Assembly (NCBI GenBank): GCA_964559435.1
Contig: CAZLHI010000010.1
Coordinates: forward strand, 33,521-97,520
DNA: 64,000 nucleotides
Direction: 5' to 3'
From: Hebobacterum sp964559435
Lineage (GTDB): Bacteria > Armatimonadota > Hebobacteria > Hebobacterales > Hebobacteraceae
Shown here: positions 26,127 through 34,958 of the stretch, in pieces
How the letters are laid out: each line of letters begins with the position of its first letter
Numbering within the stretch: position 1 is the stretch's first letter
Notes under the pieces: model-generated
Told to the model about the DNA's origin: nothing
The model's input: only the letters and a program-made list of their open reading frames with translations
Databases searched by the model: none
Position numbers and translations under genes: made by a program

Positions 26127-26169
26127 GAGCGACCACACAGACCCGACACAGCGGGTCCAGGCCAGAAGC

Positions 26170-26199
26170 AAGGGGGCCCCGGAGCTCCGGGGCCCCCTT
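26170..26199. terminator. Bidirectional intrinsic terminator
   Basis: A perfect 30-bp palindrome centred on AGCT, with A/T at its outer ends and TTT following on the plus strand. It lies between two converging genes and can serve both strands. Confidence 0.75.
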
Positions 26200-26235
26200 T
26201 GATTTCCATGAGACTTGTTAGTACCCCCGAGGTTG

Positions 26236-27471
26236 TTACGGTGCCCGGCCCGGCCGCCTTCTCGGCGGGCGTCCTTTCGGGGCCGTCTGCGCGGGGACAG
26301 TCGTCCCTCCTTCGCTCTCCTTCACCGCGAACGAGGGCCTTCTCTTCACAGGCCGGATGGAGCCGTCCACATACAGAACCAGGTTCCCATCGGAATGCAG
26401 CGCCGGCTCCGGCCAACTCTCGCCGGTGTCCGATGGGGTGTCGGTGTGGAGAGTCGACTCGAAGAGCAGGGGCGTGAAGGACGGGTTCGCGATCTGCGAG
26501 CGCTTCTTGCCCGCCAGGTTGCGGTTCATCGCGTAGGTGATGCCGGCGGCGAGGTCGGCCGGGCAATGCAACACTGTGTCCTCCGGTGCAAAGGGACGTA
26601 TCAGCTCCACCCAGCGGCTCGGGTCAGGCAGAAGATCGTCGGAGGCGGCAACATACATCTGGAAGACGGTGCTGAGCTGCCGCAACTGCGCCTGACAGGT
26701 GGACTTGTAGGTGCTGTCCATCGCCTTTCGGAGAGGATCAGCGCTCATTGGATCAAGGGTAACTATCGGCCGCGATAGGTCCACCACCCAACCGGGGCCA
26801 AGCCGAGTGGCTCGAAGCACAACGCTGACCGGCACGTCGCAAGCGAGGGTAACCCGTGCCCGGCCCCTCTCGATATCGGCCTGCAGTACGTGGTATTTCT
26901 TCGCCTGCGGCGCCAGGAGCGCCTGGAGGGTGGGCAGGCTGGAGCTTGGTGAGCGAATCGGCCTCCGGGCCGACGCGCCCTTAATGTCGGCGGCTACTGC
27001 GTCAAGGAACAACTGCGCGGCGGCGCGGGCATTGAGTTCGTCAGAGGCAGACAGATCGACGAGCCAGCGATCTTGTTCCTTGACGAGGATCAGCTCCTGG
27101 GTGATCCTGACGGTCTCGGTGACCTGTACCAATGCCTGATCCGGGGTCACCAACATCTCGCCGGTCTGGAGCTGCTGCTCGGAACCGACCAGGGCCTTCA
27201 GCAGGGACTGGGCCGAGGGCGGCCGTGAGGACGGCCGCGAGCGCAGGCTCTTCTCCCACTCAACGGCCGTGATCTCGGCCCGAGACTTCGAGGAGAGAAG
27301 GTTCCACGCTGTCGTCATATCGGCCTTGACGAGTGCGCTCGAGTAGGTGAGAGCGGCCGCCGCGATGGCGGGCGGCACTTCATCGCCGCGCACGAGCGCC
27401 CCAGGCGCGGGGATGGCCGCGGCCGTCGCCAGGATGGCCGCGAGTATCAGCGCGGGAGCAAATCTTGTCAT
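26236..27471 (-). CDS. Secreted protein with C-terminal H-X9-DG (DUF1559/prepilin-type) domain
   Basis: 411 residues from ATG 27471, which has AGGAGG 7 bases upstream; a reading frame extending to 27789 would run into rnc. A signal peptide (1-27) precedes a helical middle region. The C-terminal 150 residues contain QLRQLSTVFQMYVAASDDLL, VLHCPADLAAGITYAMNRN and LHSDGNLVLYVDGSI. This H-X9-DG pattern is typical of DUF1559 pseudopilin-like proteins abundant in Planctomycetes, Armatimonadota and relatives. The prepilin methylation N-terminus is missing, so the domain has been moved onto an ordinary secreted protein. A basic Pro/Arg tail ends it. Function unknown. Confidence 0.68.
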   Translation of the reverse strand: MTRFAPALILAAILATAAAIPAPGALVRGDEVPPAIAAAALTYSSALVKADMTTAWNLLSSKSRAEITAVEWEKSLRSRPSSRPPSAQSLLKALVGSEQQLQTGEMLVTPDQALVQVTETVRITQELILVKEQDRWLVDLSASDELNARAAAQLFLDAVAADIKGASARRPIRSPSSSLPTLQALLAPQAKKYHVLQADIERGRARVTLACDVPVSVVLRATRLGPGWVVDLSRPIVTLDPMSADPLRKAMDSTYKSTCQAQLRQLSTVFQMYVAASDDLLPDPSRWVELIRPFAPEDTVLHCPADLAAGITYAMNRNLAGKKRSQIANPSFTPLLFESTLHTDTPSDTGESWPEPALHSDGNLVLYVDGSIRPVKRRPSFAVKESEGGTTVPAQTAPKGRPPRRRPGRAP

Positions 27472-27556
27472 CTTTGCACCTCCTGCAGTTTGCACACAAA
27501 GCTCAGGGCGGTGACGCCCAGGGTTTCCACGGTGGCGGCCTCCGAGCGGCCACTGT

Positions 27557-28339
27557 TCACTCTCGAGCCGCAAGCGCCTGCCGCGCGGCCGCCTGCTCGG
27601 CTTGCTTCTTGCTCTTGCCGCTGCCGGACCCAAGCACCTGCCGCCCAATGCGGACCTCGGCAACGAATGTGCGGTCGTGGTCGGGTCCGCTCTGAGCCAC
27701 GACGCGATAAGCCGGCGGGGTGCGATGAAGCTCCTGGATCTTCTCCTGCAGCAGCGTCTTGTAGTCAGGCTCGTATTCGCGCCGCTCAATCGCGTCCAGC
27801 CAGCTGCCCAGCAGCCGCAGGATCATATCCCGCGCCGTTCGATACCCGCGGTCAAGGTAGACAGCCGCGAATATCGCCTCCATCGCGTCCGCCACGATAG
27901 AGTGGCGGTTGCGCCCGCCCGTCTGCTCCTCGCCTTTGGCCAGCACCAGGTATCGGCCGAGGTCCAGGTCCCGGCCGACGGCAGCCAACACCGGCTCGGA
28001 AACGGCGATCGCTTTCAGCTTCGTGAGCTCGCCCTCCGCGAGCCCCGGATGACTCCGATAGAGATGCTCCGTCAGTACCAAGTCCAACACCGCGTCGCCC
28101 AGGAACTCGAACCGCTCGTTCGACACCAAACCGAGCTCCTGCTCGGCCGATTTATGGGTCAGAGCCTGGCGAAGCATACCCGGACGTCGAGGCTCGATGC
28201 CCAGCGCGGCAGCAAGGGCCTCAACATCCCCCGGTGTTGGCTTGCGCCGCCGGTCTCGCTTGGCGGCTTTCTGTGAAGCGGCGCGCTGACCTCTCTTGCG
28301 GCTTCGCTTCTTAGCCACGAGCGTCTTGGTCCCGTTCAC
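27557..28339 (-). CDS. rnc: Ribonuclease III
   Basis: 260 residues. A Lys/Arg-rich leader (about 1-33) precedes the RNase III domain with the signature NERFEFLGDAVLDLV (metal-binding Glu and Asp) and ADAMEAIFAAVYLDRG. The C-terminal double-stranded RNA-binding domain runs from about 185 (DYKTLLQEKIQEL) to GSGKSKKQAEQAAARQAL. It cleaves double-stranded RNA in rRNA and mRNA maturation. The start overlaps aspS by 29 bp; GTG 28318 is an alternative, with an 8-bp overlap. Confidence 0.9.
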   Translation of the reverse strand: MNGTKTLVAKKRSRKRGQRAASQKAAKRDRRRKPTPGDVEALAAALGIEPRRPGMLRQALTHKSAEQELGLVSNERFEFLGDAVLDLVLTEHLYRSHPGLAEGELTKLKAIAVSEPVLAAVGRDLDLGRYLVLAKGEEQTGGRNRHSIVADAMEAIFAAVYLDRGYRTARDMILRLLGSWLDAIERREYEPDYKTLLQEKIQELHRTPPAYRVVAQSGPDHDRTFVAEVRIGRQVLGSGSGKSKKQAEQAAARQALAARE

Positions 28340-30101
28340 GGTCGTCGGGTAGCGCGACCGAAATGTGCAGCTCCCGAAGCGACTCTGGCGGCACTCCGGC
28401 CGGCGCGCCGGTCAATGGATCGACGCCGGCGGCAGTCTTGGGGAACGCGATGACGTCACGAATGCTCTCTTCCCCCGAGGCCATGGCCACCATTCGATCG
28501 AAGCCGAACGCGATTCCACCGTGCGGGGGCGCGCCGTACTGAAATGCCTCGAGCAGGAAGCCGAACCGGCGCTCCGCCTCCGGCGGCGGCATTTCGATGA
28601 GCGCCAGGACCTTCTCCTGGAGCTGCCGCTGGTGGATTCGGATGCTGCCGGAGGCGATCTCCGCGCCGTTCAGCACCAAGTCGTACGCCTGGGCGCGAAC
28701 GCGCAGTGGCTCGCTGTCAAGCAGCCCCACGTCCTCGGCTCTCGGTGATGTAAATGGGTGGTGCACGGGCTCGACTTGCTTCTCGTCCTCATTGTACACG
28801 AGCAGCGGGAAGTCGATTATGCGCAGCCCACACCACGCCGAGTCCTCGATCAGGTTGAAGCGCCGTCCCAGGTCGAGGCGCAACCGGCCCAGCACCTCAC
28901 AGGCCAGAGGGAACTTGTCTGCTATCAGCAGCAAGAGGTCGCCAGCCTGAGCCTCCGTCGCCGCTCTCAGGTTATTCCGCTCGTCATCGGAGAGGAACTT
29001 CACGATCGGCGACTTGAGCTGGTCCGGCAGCACCTGAACCCAGGCAAGCCCTTTGGCGCCGTATTGCTTGGCAATCGGTTCGAGCTCGTCTATCTCTCGG
29101 CGGGAGAGCGAATGGCCGCGGGGAAGGCGAAGCCCGCGCACGGTTCCGCCCTCGGCGAGCACTCCTGCGAAGGAGCGGAACTCGGTGTTCGCAAACACCG
29201 AATCCAGCTTGACCAGCCTCAACTCGAAGCGCGCGTCAGGTCTGTCCGACCCGTATGTGTCCATCGCCTCCTGGTAGGTCAGGGTCGGGAAGGGGCCGGG
29301 CACCTCAATACCGACGGCTCCAAACACGTGTCGCGTCAACTCGTCACCGAGGTCCAGCACGTCTGTCTGCTCGACGAACGACATCTCGATATCGATCTGA
29401 GTGAACTCCGGCTGCCGGTCGGCGCGGAGGTCTTCGTCCCGCAGGCATCGCGCGAGCTGGTAGTAGCGCTCGATGCCGGACACCATCAGCAGTTGCTTGA
29501 GGAGCTGTGGCGACTGCGGCAGTGCGTAGAAAGCCCCCGGCTGAGTCCGGGCCGGAACAATGTAGTCGCGGGCCCCCTCGGGCGTCGAGCGGATGAGGAG
29601 CGGCGTCTCCACCTCGATGAAGCGCCGCCGGTCGAGGAATTCCCTCGTCGCCTTGGCCATCGCGTGCCGGCGACAAAGATTCTCCAGCATGCGCCGCGAG
29701 CGAAGGTCCAGATACCGGTACTTGAGCCGCAGGCTCTCGTCGGCCCGCGAGGACTCCCCGATTTCGAAGGGAGGCGTCCTCGCAGGGTTAAGGATCTCCA
29801 GGCTCGTCGCTCGCACCTCGACTTCGCCGGTTGGGAGGTCCGGATTGACGGAGGTGGCCGGCCGCGGCGTGACCTCACCGGTGACGGCCACGACATACTC
29901 TGCCCGCAGCTTTCTGGCTTCGGCGTGTGCATCCAGGGCCTGCGCCGGATCGAAGACCACCTGGGCCACCCCCTCACGGTCTCGCAGATCCACGAAGATC
30001 AGGCCGCCGTGGTCGCGGGTTGACGCAACCCAGCCAGCGAGGGTAACCGTTTCCGTGATGTGGTCCCGGCGCAGCGCGCCGCAGGCGAGAGTGCGTTTCA
30101 T
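28311..30101 (-). CDS. aspS: Aspartate--tRNA ligase
   Basis: 596 residues, the full bacterial-type length. An N-terminal OB-fold anticodon-binding domain (GWVASTRDHGGLIFVDLRD) is followed by class II motif 2 (RCLRDEDLRADRQPEFTQID), a GAD insertion domain (about 290-410) and motif 3 (GIAFGFDRMVAM). It charges tRNA-Asp; whether it also acts on tRNA-Asn cannot be told by eye. Its ATG overlaps the hisS stop by 4 bp. Confidence 0.93.
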   Translation of the reverse strand: MKRTLACGALRRDHITETVTLAGWVASTRDHGGLIFVDLRDREGVAQVVFDPAQALDAHAEARKLRAEYVVAVTGEVTPRPATSVNPDLPTGEVEVRATSLEILNPARTPPFEIGESSRADESLRLKYRYLDLRSRRMLENLCRRHAMAKATREFLDRRRFIEVETPLLIRSTPEGARDYIVPARTQPGAFYALPQSPQLLKQLLMVSGIERYYQLARCLRDEDLRADRQPEFTQIDIEMSFVEQTDVLDLGDELTRHVFGAVGIEVPGPFPTLTYQEAMDTYGSDRPDARFELRLVKLDSVFANTEFRSFAGVLAEGGTVRGLRLPRGHSLSRREIDELEPIAKQYGAKGLAWVQVLPDQLKSPIVKFLSDDERNNLRAATEAQAGDLLLLIADKFPLACEVLGRLRLDLGRRFNLIEDSAWCGLRIIDFPLLVYNEDEKQVEPVHHPFTSPRAEDVGLLDSEPLRVRAQAYDLVLNGAEIASGSIRIHQRQLQEKVLALIEMPPPEAERRFGFLLEAFQYGAPPHGGIAFGFDRMVAMASGEESIRDVIAFPKTAAGVDPLTGAPAGVPPESLRELHISVALPDDRERDQDARG

Positions 30102-31396
30102 TTCCGGCCCCGGCCCCTGCCGGGTCCGGCAGGTTGCTGGTTGACCCCTTGGTTCCTCCTGATCCGCTCTGCCACGTGGCCAGCAGGCACGCTCTCCTGC
30201 TCCCCGCTGGCCATGTCACGCAGTGTCACGGTTCCGGCCGCCATCTCCTCCTCGCCAAGCAGGGCCGCCACCCGCGCTCCCAGCCGGTTGGCCTCCTTCA
30301 TCTGCGCTCGGAGACTGCGCCCGGTGTAGTCGATCTCCGCCGAAAGACCGGCCCGCCGCAGATCAAGCGCGAGCCTGAAGGCAGTAGGGCGCGCCTCCTC
30401 GGAAGCGGCCGCGACGTAGACATCCGGCCCGGGCGAGGTGCCCTCCTCCCCGAGGACGAGTAGAAGCCGCTCCAGCCCCGATCCGAACCCGATGCCGGGT
30501 GTGGGCGGGCCGCCGAGCATTTCGGCGAGGCCGTCGATGCGCCCGCCGCCTATGATGACGTCTTTGGCACCGAGGCTGGGGTGGATGACCTCGAAGGCGG
30601 TGCGACTATAGTAGTCGAGCCCGCGCACGATGGTTGGATCGACTTCGTAGGGAATGACGATCGCGTCGAGCTGGGTGCGAACCCCGGCGAAGTGCTCCCG
30701 GCATTCATCGCAGAGGTGGTCGAGCGCGCTGGGCGCGCCCTGGCGGGCCTCGACGTCGGCGGGGACCTTGCAATCGAGGATGCGAAGGGGATTGCGTTCG
30801 TAGCGGGCCTGGCAGAAGTCGCACAACTCAGCCAGCTTGGGCGCGAAGAACTCTCGTAAGGCATGATAGAGCGCGGGGCGACAGGTGGGGCAGCCGATGC
30901 TGCTGATGTGGGTGACGGCGCCCTGGAGGCCGATTTCGCCGAGGAAGTCGTGGTAAAGGGCGATGACTTCGGCGTCGATGTCGGGGCCGGGGGCGCCAAT
31001 GGCCTCGACGCCGAGCTGGGTGTGCTGGCGGTACCGCCCGGCCTGGGGGCGCTCATAGCGGAAGATGGGGGCGATGTAGTAGAACTTCTGTACCCCCGCC
31101 GAGGCACGGCCGTGCTCGAGGAAGGCCCGCACAACGGAGGGCGTGCCCTCGGGGCGCAGAGTGAGGCTCCGGCCGCCCCGGTCTTCGAAGGAGTACATCT
31201 GCTTGGTGACGATCTCCGTCCCCTCGCCGGTGCCGTGGACGAACAGCTCCGTGTCCTCGAAGATGGGAGTGCGGATTTCTCCATACCCATAGCGCCGACA
31301 GATGTCGCGGAAGGTCGCCTCGACGCGCTGCCAGCGCCACGAGACTTCAGGGAGCACATCTTGGGTGCCGCGGGGGGCCTTGTATTTCGAAGCCAT
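30098..31396 (-). CDS. hisS: Histidine--tRNA ligase
   Basis: 432 residues. The opening YKAPRGTQDVLPEVSWRWQ is typical of HisRS. Motif 2 includes FRYERPQAGRYRQHTQLGVE, and the HisA signature is VRGLDYYSRTAFEVIHPSLG. The anticodon-binding C-terminal domain covers about 330-425. It is first of the leftward hisS-aspS-rnc run. Its leftward promoter was not clear to me in the 31397-31626 gap. Confidence 0.93.
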   Translation of the reverse strand: MASKYKAPRGTQDVLPEVSWRWQRVEATFRDICRRYGYGEIRTPIFEDTELFVHGTGEGTEIVTKQMYSFEDRGGRSLTLRPEGTPSVVRAFLEHGRASAGVQKFYYIAPIFRYERPQAGRYRQHTQLGVEAIGAPGPDIDAEVIALYHDFLGEIGLQGAVTHISSIGCPTCRPALYHALREFFAPKLAELCDFCQARYERNPLRILDCKVPADVEARQGAPSALDHLCDECREHFAGVRTQLDAIVIPYEVDPTIVRGLDYYSRTAFEVIHPSLGAKDVIIGGGRIDGLAEMLGGPPTPGIGFGSGLERLLLVLGEEGTSPGPDVYVAAASEEARPTAFRLALDLRRAGLSAEIDYTGRSLRAQMKEANRLGARVAALLGEEEMAAGTVTLRDMASGEQESVPAGHVAERIRRNQGVNQQPAGPGRGRGRK

Positions 31397-31626
31397 CTAT
31401 GAGCCCTGCCGAAGTAGCACTGGATTCGTCGGAGCAGGAGGCCAGTCCTTCCGCAGCGCGCCTCGCCTTGTCGGCCGCCAAGTCGGCCGGCCCCGCGACG
31501 GCGACTCCGACCCACGCGGACGGCTGGGCATCCGCTACAAGGGCGAGGCAGTGGTGCCATGAGCGCGCCCTCTCACACCACCCGCCGACCGCGTCCAGTG
31601 CCATGCCAACATGCGGCCCGGCCGCC

Positions 31627-31656
31627 TTGACAGTGGCGAGAAGGCGCCGATATACT
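31627..31656 (+). promoter_or_regulatory. Strong sigma70-type promoter for cysE
   Basis: TTGACA (31627-31632) and TATACT (31651-31656) with an 18-base spacer, about 33 bp before the cysE start. Confidence 0.7.
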
Positions 31657-31688
31657 GGCCGCGGAGGCGAGGGCAAGGCGGAGAGAGG

Positions 31689-32360
31689 ATGTTCGATCGG
31701 GTTCGGGCTGACATTCAGGCGGCGACAGAGCGGGACCCGGCCGCGCGCAGCGGCCTCGAGGTGTTTCTGCTTTACCCCGGCCTTCACGCAGTCATCATGC
31801 ACCGGATGGCGCACTGGCTGTGGACGCACGGGCTGCGGCTGATGGCCCGGTTTCTGTCTGAAGCCAACCGCTTCCTGACCGGGATCGAGATTCACCCGGG
31901 CGCGCAGATAGGCCGCGGGCTTTTGATCGACCATGGGATGGCCACCGTCATCGGGGAGACAGCCGACATCGGAGACAACTGCACCCTCTACCAGGGGGTG
32001 ACTCTGGGCGGGACGGGCAAGCAGATGGGGAAGAGACACCCGACGCTGGGCAACGACGTCGTCGTCGGCGTCGGCGCGAGCATCCTAGGCTCGATCACGG
32101 TGGGCGACGGCGCTCTCGTGGGCGCGGGCTCGGTGGTGCTCAAGGCCGTGCCCCCCAATAGCACCGTCGTCGGAGTGCCGGCGCGGGTCGTGCGCGAGGA
32201 CGGCCTACGGGTGGTGGCCGCCTCCATCTCGGGGGCCACGGAGGACGACCCCTGCGAGCAGTGCCAGGAGGTCTTCTCCAAGGAGATTGCGCGCCTCGAG
32301 CGCCGACTGGGGGAGCTGGAGCAGAGGCTGTCTGCCACCAGCAGAGTGGGAGACGGGTAA
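31689..32360 (+). CDS. cysE: Serine O-acetyltransferase
   Basis: 223 residues from ATG 31689. Helical N-terminus, then left-handed beta-helix hexapeptide repeats: GIEIHPGAQIGRGLLIDHGM, ETADIGDNCTLYQGVTLGG and the closing VVGVGASILGSITVGDGALV. It makes O-acetylserine for cysteine synthesis. The extra C-terminal segment has CEQCQE and a short coiled coil (EIARLERRLGELEQRL), longer than in compact CysE forms. Followed by cysS, as in the Firmicutes cysE-cysS arrangement. Confidence 0.9.
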   Translation: MFDRVRADIQAATERDPAARSGLEVFLLYPGLHAVIMHRMAHWLWTHGLRLMARFLSEANRFLTGIEIHPGAQIGRGLLIDHGMATVIGETADIGDNCTLYQGVTLGGTGKQMGKRHPTLGNDVVVGVGASILGSITVGDGALVGAGSVVLKAVPPNSTVVGVPARVVREDGLRVVAASISGATEDDPCEQCQEVFSKEIARLERRLGELEQRLSATSRVGDG

Positions 32361-32402
32361 TCCGGCCCGTGGCCTGGAAATCGCTCGGCATCAACGTGCC
32401 AA

Positions 32403-32425
32403 GGGCAGAAGGCAGGCTTCTGCCC
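32403..32425 (+). other. Stable hairpin between cysE and cysS
   Basis: GGGCAGAAG and CTTCTGCCC form a perfect 9-bp stem with a 5-base loop, 24 bp before the cysS start. There is no T-run after it, so it is more likely an mRNA-processing or stability element, or a weak attenuator, than a full terminator. Confidence 0.45.
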
Positions 32426-32448
32426 TGCCCATACTACAAGGGGTGCTC

Positions 32449-33897
32449 ATGGCGATTCAGATCTACAACACGCTGACGCGGCAGAAGGAAGAGGTCGTAC
32501 CCCGCGAGCCGGGCAGGGTCTCGATGTATGTCTGTGGTGTCACCCCGTACGCGCCAGCACACGTCGGCCACGGGCGTCATGCGGTGGTCATGGATGTCGT
32601 GCGCCGGTGGCTGACCTACCGCGGGTACGACGTCACGTACGTGATGAACGTCACCGACATAGAGGACAAGATCTTCGCGGCCGCCCAGCGGGAGAACCGA
32701 GAGTGGCGAGAGGTGGCGGACGACTACGCGGCGAGCTACTGGGTAGAGCTGGACGAACTGGGGGTGCTGCCGCCGACCATAGCGCCGGCGGCCAGCCAGC
32801 ATGTCGATGAGATCATGTCGCTCATCCAGCGGCTGATCGACACCGGCCACGCCTACCCCATCGATGGCGATGTTGCCTTTCACGTGCCGAGCTTCCGGGA
32901 CTACGGTAAGCTCTCGCGGAGGGACCTCGACTCCCAGATAGTTGGCGCGCGGGTAGAGCAGGACGAACGCAAGAAGGATCCCAGGGACTTCTTCCTCTGG
33001 AAGGCCGCCAAGCCCGGCGAGCCGAGCTGGCCAAGCCCCTGGGGGCCCGGTCGGCCCGGGTGGCACATCGAGTGCTCGGCCATGAGCCGTAAGTACCTCG
33101 GGGACAGCTTCGACATTCACGCCGGGGGCTCTGACCTGATCTTCCCCCATCACGAGAACGAGATCGCTCAGTCAGAGGGCGCTTATGGCTCTCAGTTCGC
33201 GCGCATCTGGATGCACAACGGCATGATCAATGTGGTCCGCGGTCGAGAAGAAGAGAAGATGGCCAAGTCCGTGGGCAACGTCGTGTCTCTTGGGGAGGCG
33301 CTCGACCGCGTGGGCGGCCCCGCCCTCCGGTACTTCTACATCGCGGCCCATTACCGAAGCGACATCCCGTTCAGCGGAGAGGCCCTGGATCAAGCCGCAA
33401 GCGCCCTGGAGCGGCTGCGGATCGCCCGGCAAACGATGCATCGATTGCTCGAGAGGCCGGTCAAGACGTCCGGCGATGAGCTGGCGGAGGTGGCCGAGGC
33501 CCGCGAATCGGCGGAGGCGGAGTTCCACGCCGCAATGGACGATGACTTCAGCACCCCAAGAGCGCTGGCGGCGCTGCACGGGCTCGTGGGCGCGGTGAAC
33601 CGGGCTGCGGCCGGAGCCAGCGCCACATTCGCGCCGTCAGAGCAAGGCAAGGCAACCCTCGCGGCGGCGAGGGAGACTCTGGTGGGCTTGTGCGCGACGC
33701 TTGGACTCAGCCTGGCCGAGGCGAGGGTCGAGCGCGGGCTGGAGGCAGATCTCATAGAGTTACTGCTAGATGTCAGGCAGAGAGCGCGGGAGAAGGGAGA
33801 ATACGGCATAGCCGATGAGGTCCGTTCCCGGCTGGGTGAGCTTGGCGTAGCGCTGGAGGACCGGCCTGACGGCACGACGTGGCGAATCAAGCGGTGA
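32449..33897 (+). CDS. cysS: Cysteine--tRNA ligase
   Basis: 482 residues from ATG 32449; the longer in-frame reading to 32287 overlaps cysE. The class I signature appears as APAHVGHGRHAVVMDVV, and the second as EEEKMAKSVGNVV (KMAKS in place of KMSKS). The zinc site is formed by the N-terminal VCGVTPY Cys, WHIECSAM and PHHENEIAQSE. It charges tRNA-Cys and is paired here with the cysteine biosynthesis gene cysE. Confidence 0.92.
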   Translation: MAIQIYNTLTRQKEEVVPREPGRVSMYVCGVTPYAPAHVGHGRHAVVMDVVRRWLTYRGYDVTYVMNVTDIEDKIFAAAQRENREWREVADDYAASYWVELDELGVLPPTIAPAASQHVDEIMSLIQRLIDTGHAYPIDGDVAFHVPSFRDYGKLSRRDLDSQIVGARVEQDERKKDPRDFFLWKAAKPGEPSWPSPWGPGRPGWHIECSAMSRKYLGDSFDIHAGGSDLIFPHHENEIAQSEGAYGSQFARIWMHNGMINVVRGREEEKMAKSVGNVVSLGEALDRVGGPALRYFYIAAHYRSDIPFSGEALDQAASALERLRIARQTMHRLLERPVKTSGDELAEVAEARESAEAEFHAAMDDDFSTPRALAALHGLVGAVNRAAAGASATFAPSEQGKATLAAARETLVGLCATLGLSLAEARVERGLEADLIELLLDVRQRAREKGEYGIADEVRSRLGELGVALEDRPDGTTWRIKR

Positions 33898-34006
33898 GGT
33901 GAGCTCCTTGGCGCGCGTCGGTTGGGCACGGCCGCCGTTCGCGGAAATTGAGCACAAGAAGCGGGGAAATCACTGGGTTTTCTTAAGCAGGAGAGGAGGC
34001 TCGGTG

Positions 34007-34035
34007 TTGACGGGGCCGAGATGTTGCCCTATAAT
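34007..34035 (+). promoter_or_regulatory. Near-consensus promoter upstream of sigH
   Basis: TTGACG (34007-34012), a 17-base spacer and a perfect TATAAT (34030-34035). It would give an mRNA leader of about 160 bases before the sigH ATG. Confidence 0.7.
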
Positions 34036-34041
34036 TGGGAG

Positions 34042-34202
34042 CGGTCCGGGTCATAGTGCGGGCCCGGACTGTTGTTGATAGGGCAGTGGTCCCCGCATCG
34101 ACGGGAAGGAGGTGGTGCCGAAGTAGCGTGTCGCGAAGACGTCTTCCCCATCCGTACTGTGCGTGACTTCTTACCAGACTATCCATTGTGGAGGCGGCAG
34201 TA
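34042..34202 (+). other. Structured 5' leader of sigH
   Basis: The leader contains a GTCCGGG/CCCGGAC stem (loop of about 12 bases) soon after the expected transcription start and a GGAGG site 8 bases before the ATG. No known riboswitch class is recognised. The rest of the 33898-34202 gap holds no gene I can support. Confidence 0.35.
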
Positions 34203-34853
34203 ATGCCTGACACAGGCATGCAGGATACTCCCTCGAGTTTCCACGGCATGCTCGACGAAGAGGTCGTCAAGTACGCCAAGGGCGGCAGCCCAGGAGCCAC
34301 CGAACACCTTTTAACGAAGTACAGGACTATAGTTGAGGGCAAGGCTCGTTCTTACTTCCTCATTGGGGCCGATCACGAAGACATCGTCCAGGAGGGCATG
34401 ATCGGCCTCTACAAGGCGATCCGAGATTTCCGGAACGACAAGCTGCTGCCGTTCCGAGCATTCGCTGAGCTGTGCATTAGCCGACAGATCTTCACTGCCA
34501 TCAAAGCGGCCACCCGGCAGAAGCACATTCCCCTCAACTCCTACGTATCACTTCACGCCAGTCTCTTTGACTCGGACTCGGACCGGACTCTGTTAGACAC
34601 CCTGGCCGAGTCCGACAAGGCCGACCCACAGCATCTCGTCATCACCCAGCAGTTTTCCGACGATCTTCGCTACCGGATCAAGCGTGACCTCAGCGATCTC
34701 GAGTCAGCAGTGCTGCGGGGCCATCTCGAGGGCAAGTCCTACCAAGAGATCGCCGGCGAGCTGCGCCGGCGCGTGAAGTCCATCGACAACGCCCTGCAGC
34801 GGGCCAAGCGCAAGATCGGCAAGAGCATTCGTAAGATGATGGCGGCCGCCTAG
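34203..34853 (+). CDS. sigH: RNA polymerase sigma factor, SigH family
   Basis: 216 residues from ATG 34203 (GGAGG 8 bases upstream). Region 2 is clear: ARSYFLIGADHEDIVQEGMI then GLYKAIRDFRND and the region 2.3-2.4 LLPFRAFAELCISRQIFTAI. Region 4 has LSDLESAVLRGHLEGKSYQE followed by RRRVKSIDNALQRAKRKIG. This is the SigH/sigma-30 pattern, whose members control starvation and early sporulation genes in Firmicutes. Related non-sporulating phyla also carry one, so no sporulation claim is made. Gene order after cysE-cysS parallels the Firmicutes locus. Confidence 0.85.
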   Translation: MPDTGMQDTPSSFHGMLDEEVVKYAKGGSPGATEHLLTKYRTIVEGKARSYFLIGADHEDIVQEGMIGLYKAIRDFRNDKLLPFRAFAELCISRQIFTAIKAATRQKHIPLNSYVSLHASLFDSDSDRTLLDTLAESDKADPQHLVITQQFSDDLRYRIKRDLSDLESAVLRGHLEGKSYQEIAGELRRRVKSIDNALQRAKRKIGKSIRKMMAAA

Positions 34854-34958
34854 GCGGCGGCCATCCCATCTCAGCTACCGAGCAGGACCGGCGCTGGCTG
34901 GGCCTGTTCGATTTCATGTCCGCGACACAGCACCAGGTCAACTCGAAGGACGGCCGGC

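Noticed and set aside
31347..31604. Possible small minus-strand gene upstream of hisS
   Set aside because: It overlaps the hisS start by 50 bp, lacks a ribosome-binding site and matches no family I know.
32361..32448. T-box riboswitch before cysS
   Set aside because: The cysE-cysS gap has a hairpin but no T-box sequence or terminator T tract, and is too short.
34859..34958. Hairpin at the end of sigH as terminator
   Set aside because: The GGCCGCC/GGCGGCC repeat overlaps the stop codon, has an imperfect stem and is not followed by a T-run.
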